Notes under the pieces: generated by a model
The model's database searches: none
What the model saw: only the letters and a program-made list of their open reading frames with translations
What the model was told of the DNA's origin: nothing
Part shown: piece by piece, positions 61,677-64,000 of the stretch
Layout: each line of letters starts with the position of its first letter
How positions within the stretch are numbered: the first letter of the stretch is position 1
From: Microbacterium trichothecenolyticum
GTDB lineage: Bacteria > Actinomycetota > Actinomycetes > Actinomycetales > Microbacteriaceae
Direction: 5' to 3'
Length of the DNA stretch: 64,000 nucleotides
Assembly (NCBI RefSeq): GCF_000956465.1
Contig: NZ_JYJA01000036.1
Span: 62,001-126,000, forward strand
Translations under genes and position numbers: made by a program

Positions 61677-62261
61677 TCAGACGCGGGGGGCGTGGTGCTT
61701 CTGCTGGGTGGCGAGCAGGCCCTCGGCCACCAGCTGCTCGACCGCGTCGGCGGCGTCGCCGACCAGGATCGGAAGGTTCTTCCGCTCGGTGGCGCCGAAC
61801 GGGTCCAGTACCCAGTCGGCGGCGTCCTGGCGTCCGGGAGGCCGGCCGATGCCGACGCGCACGCGCGGGAACTCCGGTGTGTCGAGGGCCTTCGCCACGT
61901 CGCGCACGCCGTTGTGACCGCCGTGGCCGCCGCCGACCTTCAGCTTGATCGTGTCGAACGGGATGTCGAGCTCGTCGTGCACGACCACGACGTGGTCGGC
62001 GTCGATGCCGTAGAACTTCGCGAGCCCCGCCACGGGTCCACCCGAGACGTTCATGAAGGTGTTGGGCTTGGCGAGGATGAGCTTGGGTCCGCCGGGGCGC
62101 AGCCACGTCTCGACGACGCGGGCGTTCGCCTTGTGAGCTTTGAACGATTCGCTGCGCCGGCCGGCGAGCTCGTCGACGACCAGCTGCCCCACGTTGTGCC
62201 GCGTGAGCTCGTAGCGGGGGCCGGGGTTGCCGAGCCCCACGATCAGCCACGTGTCTGCCAT
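61677..62261 (-). CDS. pth: Peptidyl-tRNA hydrolase
   Basis: A 194-aa enzyme that frees tRNA from prematurely released peptidyl-tRNA. The conserved VGLGNPGPRYELTRHNVG holds the catalytic His (about residue 22), and NTFMNVSG, VVHDELDIPFDTIKLK with the catalytic Asp, and GGHGGHNGVRD are intact. The ATG giving MADTW is chosen; another ATG 9 bases upstream is possible. It follows rplY, as usual, after a strong terminator. Confidence 0.95.
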   Translation of the reverse strand: MADTWLIVGLGNPGPRYELTRHNVGQLVVDELAGRRSESFKAHKANARVVETWLRPGGPKLILAKPNTFMNVSGGPVAGLAKFYGIDADHVVVVHDELDIPFDTIKLKVGGGHGGHNGVRDVAKALDTPEFPRVRVGIGRPPGRQDAADWVLDPFGATERKNLPILVGDAADAVEQLVAEGLLATQQKHHAPRV

Positions 62262-62320
62262 GTCATCCATCCTGCCCGAGCCCGCGCCGCGTCGTCGGCG
62301 CGGACCCCTCGGCAAAAGCA

Positions 62321-62354
62321 GCGAGGGGGTGCGGCACCCGCCGCACCCCCTCGC
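62321..62354 (-). terminator. Rho-independent terminator of rplY
   Basis: GCGAGGGGGTGCGGC (62321-62335) and GCCGCACCCCCTCGC (62340-62354) form a perfect 15-bp stem with a 4-base loop. On the minus strand it is followed by TGCTTTTGCC, which supplies the U-run. It is the clearest intrinsic terminator in the window. Confidence 0.88.
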
Positions 62355-62383
62355 CGGAAACGATCCGATCGCTCGGCGTCCGA

Positions 62384-63028
62384 TTACTCGGCGGCGGCCT
62401 CCGCGGCCCCCTCCGACGCCTCCGACTGCTCGGCGGCGAGCTCGGCGTCGGCCTCGGCGATCTCCTCCTCGGCCGCGAGCGCAGCCGCGGGGACCGAGAT
62501 GGCGACGATGAGCAGCTCGGCGTCGGCGATGAGGACCGAGCCCTTCGGCAGCTTCAGGTCGGCCGCGGTGATGTGCGTGCCGTCCTCGAGGCCTTCGACG
62601 TCGACCTCGATGTGCTCGGGGATGTGCGTCGCCTCGGCCTGCACGGTGACGGTCGTGTTGTCGAGGTTCGCGATGGTGCCGGGGGCGGACTCGCCCACGA
62701 CCACGATCGGCACCTCGATCTCGACCTTCTCGCCCTTCTTCACGACGAGGAGGTCGATGTGCTCGATGATCTGGTGCACGGGGTCCTTCTGGACGTCCTT
62801 GACCAGCGTGAGCTGCGACTTGCCGTCGAGGTCGAGCTCGAGCACCGCGTTCGCGCGGCGGATGAGCAGCGAGACCTGGTGGCCCGGAAGAGCGACGTGA
62901 ACGGGGTCGCTGCCGTGACCGTAGATGACGGCAGGGATCTTGCCGGCGGCGCGGAGGCGGCGGGCGAAGCCCTTGCCGAAGCTCTCGCGGAACTCGGCGT
63001 GGACCTTGGTGTCGGGCTCGTTCGACAT
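62384..63028 (-). CDS. rplY: 50S ribosomal protein L25/CTC (bL25)
   Basis: A 214-aa long-form bL25 (CTC/TL5) that binds 5S rRNA. The N-terminal L25 domain (about 1-95) has ESFGKGFARRLRAAGKIPAVIYG; the C-terminal TL5 beta domain (about 96-185) has IPEHIEVDVEGLEDGTHI and LPKGSVL. An acidic Ala/Glu tail follows. GGAGAATCCC precedes the ATG. Upstream, the 281 bases to the next gene hold no further recognisable gene. Confidence 0.95.
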   Translation of the reverse strand: MSNEPDTKVHAEFRESFGKGFARRLRAAGKIPAVIYGHGSDPVHVALPGHQVSLLIRRANAVLELDLDGKSQLTLVKDVQKDPVHQIIEHIDLLVVKKGEKVEIEVPIVVVGESAPGTIANLDNTTVTVQAEATHIPEHIEVDVEGLEDGTHITAADLKLPKGSVLIADAELLIVAISVPAAALAAEEEIAEADAELAAEQSEASEGAAEAAAE

Positions 63029-63264
63029 GGGATTCTCCTTGGCGGGCGCGGTGCCCTGTTCTGAGTCGGCACGTGGCCGTTCCGAATCGGCCTGCGCGGT
63101 GGCGGGCCCGGGTATTGGGGATGTCTTCGACTCGAACGCACGCGCGTGAGGAAAGCCCGGGGGCCGGCATCACCGCGTCGATCACGGATGCCGCAGCCCG
63201 CCGCGATCGACAGGCGCGAGGCATCCCTCGCCGAAGTTCGGACATGAGTCTACCAGCGCCCCCG

Positions 63265-63270
63265 CTACGA
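63265..63270 (+). promoter_or_regulatory. -10 element of the small membrane-protein gene
   Basis: TACGAT lies 39 bases before the ATG at 63310. TTCGGA (63236-63241) is a poor -35 candidate. Nothing else was recognised in 63029-63309. Confidence 0.35.
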
Positions 63271-63309
63271 TGAGGAACGCACCTGCTTCCCGCTCACACG
63301 GAGGACCCC

Positions 63310-63432
63310 ATGGACTACGGCTTCGCAAGCCACGCTCTTCTCTGGCTCATCGGCGCCATGGCCGCCGTGGGCGCTCTCGGCACGGTGCTCGCGTTCTGGA
63401 GCCTCGGCCGCCAGGGCTACCGCAAGGACTGA
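63310..63432 (+). CDS. Small single-pass membrane protein (40 aa)
   Basis: The 40 residues start MDYGFASHALLWLIGAM, contain one hydrophobic helix through VLAFW, and end in a positive tail (GRQGYRKD), the usual shape of a single-span small membrane protein. GGAGG lies at good spacing before the ATG and TACGAT further up. Its 3' end overlaps the convergent GntR gene by 16 bases. Function unknown. Confidence 0.6.
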   Translation: MDYGFASHALLWLIGAMAAVGALGTVLAFWSLGRQGYRKD

Positions 63433-64000
63433 CCTCGCCGCCCGGGTCCTGAGCGCTCGCGCTCCTCGGGCACTCCGGCGAGCTCGCCCGCGACGGCTTC
63501 GTCCATCGCGGCATCGGATTCGCTGACGATCCGCGACATCGCCTCGAATGCCGCATCCGCCTCGCCGCTCGCGACCGCGAACGCGACGTCGCGATGCCAG
63601 CGCACCGCATCGGGGTTCGCCTCGTGCGGCATCAGCGCGTGACGCGTTCGGCCTTCGAGAACCGCCTGCACCACTCCCCCGAGCACCCCGAGCATCGGGT
63701 TTCCGGATGCGCTGAGCAGCGTGCGGTGGAACTGCACGTCGGCGTCGAGGTACTCGGCCTCCGCGGCCTGCTGGTCATGACGCGCCATGGCCAGCGCCGC
63801 CGCCACGAGTTCCTGGCGCTGCGCATCGGTCGCGTTGGCGGCCGCAAGCCGCGCCGCGACTGGTTCGACCGCGCCGCGGAGTTCGCCCAGTTCGCGCAGC
63901 TGACGCGCGCGCCCGGGCCCGTCGAGACGCCACGAGATGATCTCGGGGGCGTAGACGTTCCACTGCTCCACCGGCAGCACCTCGATGCCCGCCTTGCGAC
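63417..64000 (-). CDS. GntR-family regulator, FCD domain part (N terminus outside window)
   Basis: The visible about 194 residues begin RKAGIEVLPVEQWNVYAPEIISW, the linker after a GntR winged helix, and continue with an all-helical FCD ligand-binding domain (RELGELRGAVEPVAARLAA, DVQFHRTLLSASGNPML, RWHRDVAFAVASGEADAA). The metal-binding Asp/His pattern of FadR/FCD proteins is visible in DVQFH. The DNA-binding domain lies beyond the right edge. The WNVYAPEIISW linker resembles regulators of sugar-acid catabolism (such as DgoR), but the target is unknown. Confidence 0.82.
   Translation of the reverse strand, partial: RKAGIEVLPVEQWNVYAPEIISWRLDGPGRARQLRELGELRGAVEPVAARLAAANATDAQRQELVAAALAMARHDQQAAEAEYLDADVQFHRTLLSASGNPMLGVLGGVVQAVLEGRTRHALMPHEANPDAVRWHRDVAFAVASGEADAAFEAMSRIVSESDAAMDEAVAGELAGVPEERERSGPGRRGQSLR

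Overview
The window looks like the chromosome of a high-GC actinobacterium of the family Microbacteriaceae, most likely Microbacterium or a close relative. The evidence is strong GC bias at third codon positions, frequent GTG starts, 4-bp ATGA/GTGA stop-start overlaps, several apparently leaderless genes, ABC importers without their own ATPase, and a conserved rplY-pth-mfd/mazG/hisS neighbourhood. No rRNA, tRNA, CRISPR array, insertion sequence or prophage gene was seen.

Layout. 1-10.6 kb, minus strand: an L-rhamnose operon (rhaM, rhaI, an alpha/beta hydrolase, rhaEW, rhaB, a truncated serine hydrolase), a plus-strand nucleotidyltransferase, and a sugar ABC importer (binding protein plus two permeases). 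10.9-17.6 kb, plus: two GH78 alpha-L-rhamnosidases and a LacI regulator. 17.7-28.8 kb: a FAD/Fe-S hydroxyacid dehydrogenase, a GH2 enzyme, a NUDIX hydrolase, a DUF1537 kinase, a RuBisCO-like protein and a GH127 enzyme. 29.1-34.1 kb: a second ABC importer, an Asp/Glu-racemase-family protein and a SorC regulator. 34.3-42.6 kb: a third GH78 divergent from a sugar-dehydrogenase-like SDR, a second LacI regulator, a DUF5060/DUF4038-type glycosidase and a GH42. 42.7-47 kb, minus: a probable D-apionate pathway operon (oiaC-like, apnO-like, SDR, apnL-like). 47-64 kb is mostly housekeeping: hisS, an APC permease, a DUF1905 gene and a broken mazG, nhaA, ppc, gdhA, mfd, pth, rplY and a GntR regulator.

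Working together. The first 47 kb read as an island for taking apart rhamnose-rich plant glycans or glycosides. Glycosidases of GH78, GH127, GH2, GH42 and DUF4038 type would release sugars. Two importers would bring sugars or oligomers in, and the Rha enzymes would convert L-rhamnose to dihydroxyacetone phosphate and lactate. The most interesting point is a second sugar route spread over 24.3-26.8 and 42.7-47.0 kb. Lactonase (ApnL-like), oxidoisomerase (ApnO-like), TIM-barrel decarboxylase (OiaC-like), DUF1537 kinase (OiaK-like) and RuBisCO-like protein together match the oxidative D-apiose/D-apionate pathway. Apiose and rhamnose occur together in rhamnogalacturonan II and in plant apiosides, so the two halves fit one diet. 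At least six LacI-type operators (TGAAnCGTTTCA type) and a separate shared promoter element (GCTAGACTGCA) appear to wire the island.

Limits. Functions come from sequence motifs and remembered family features, not searches. The apiose assignment, the exact RuBisCO-like reaction and the mazG rearrangement are inferences; tests are given in the findings.
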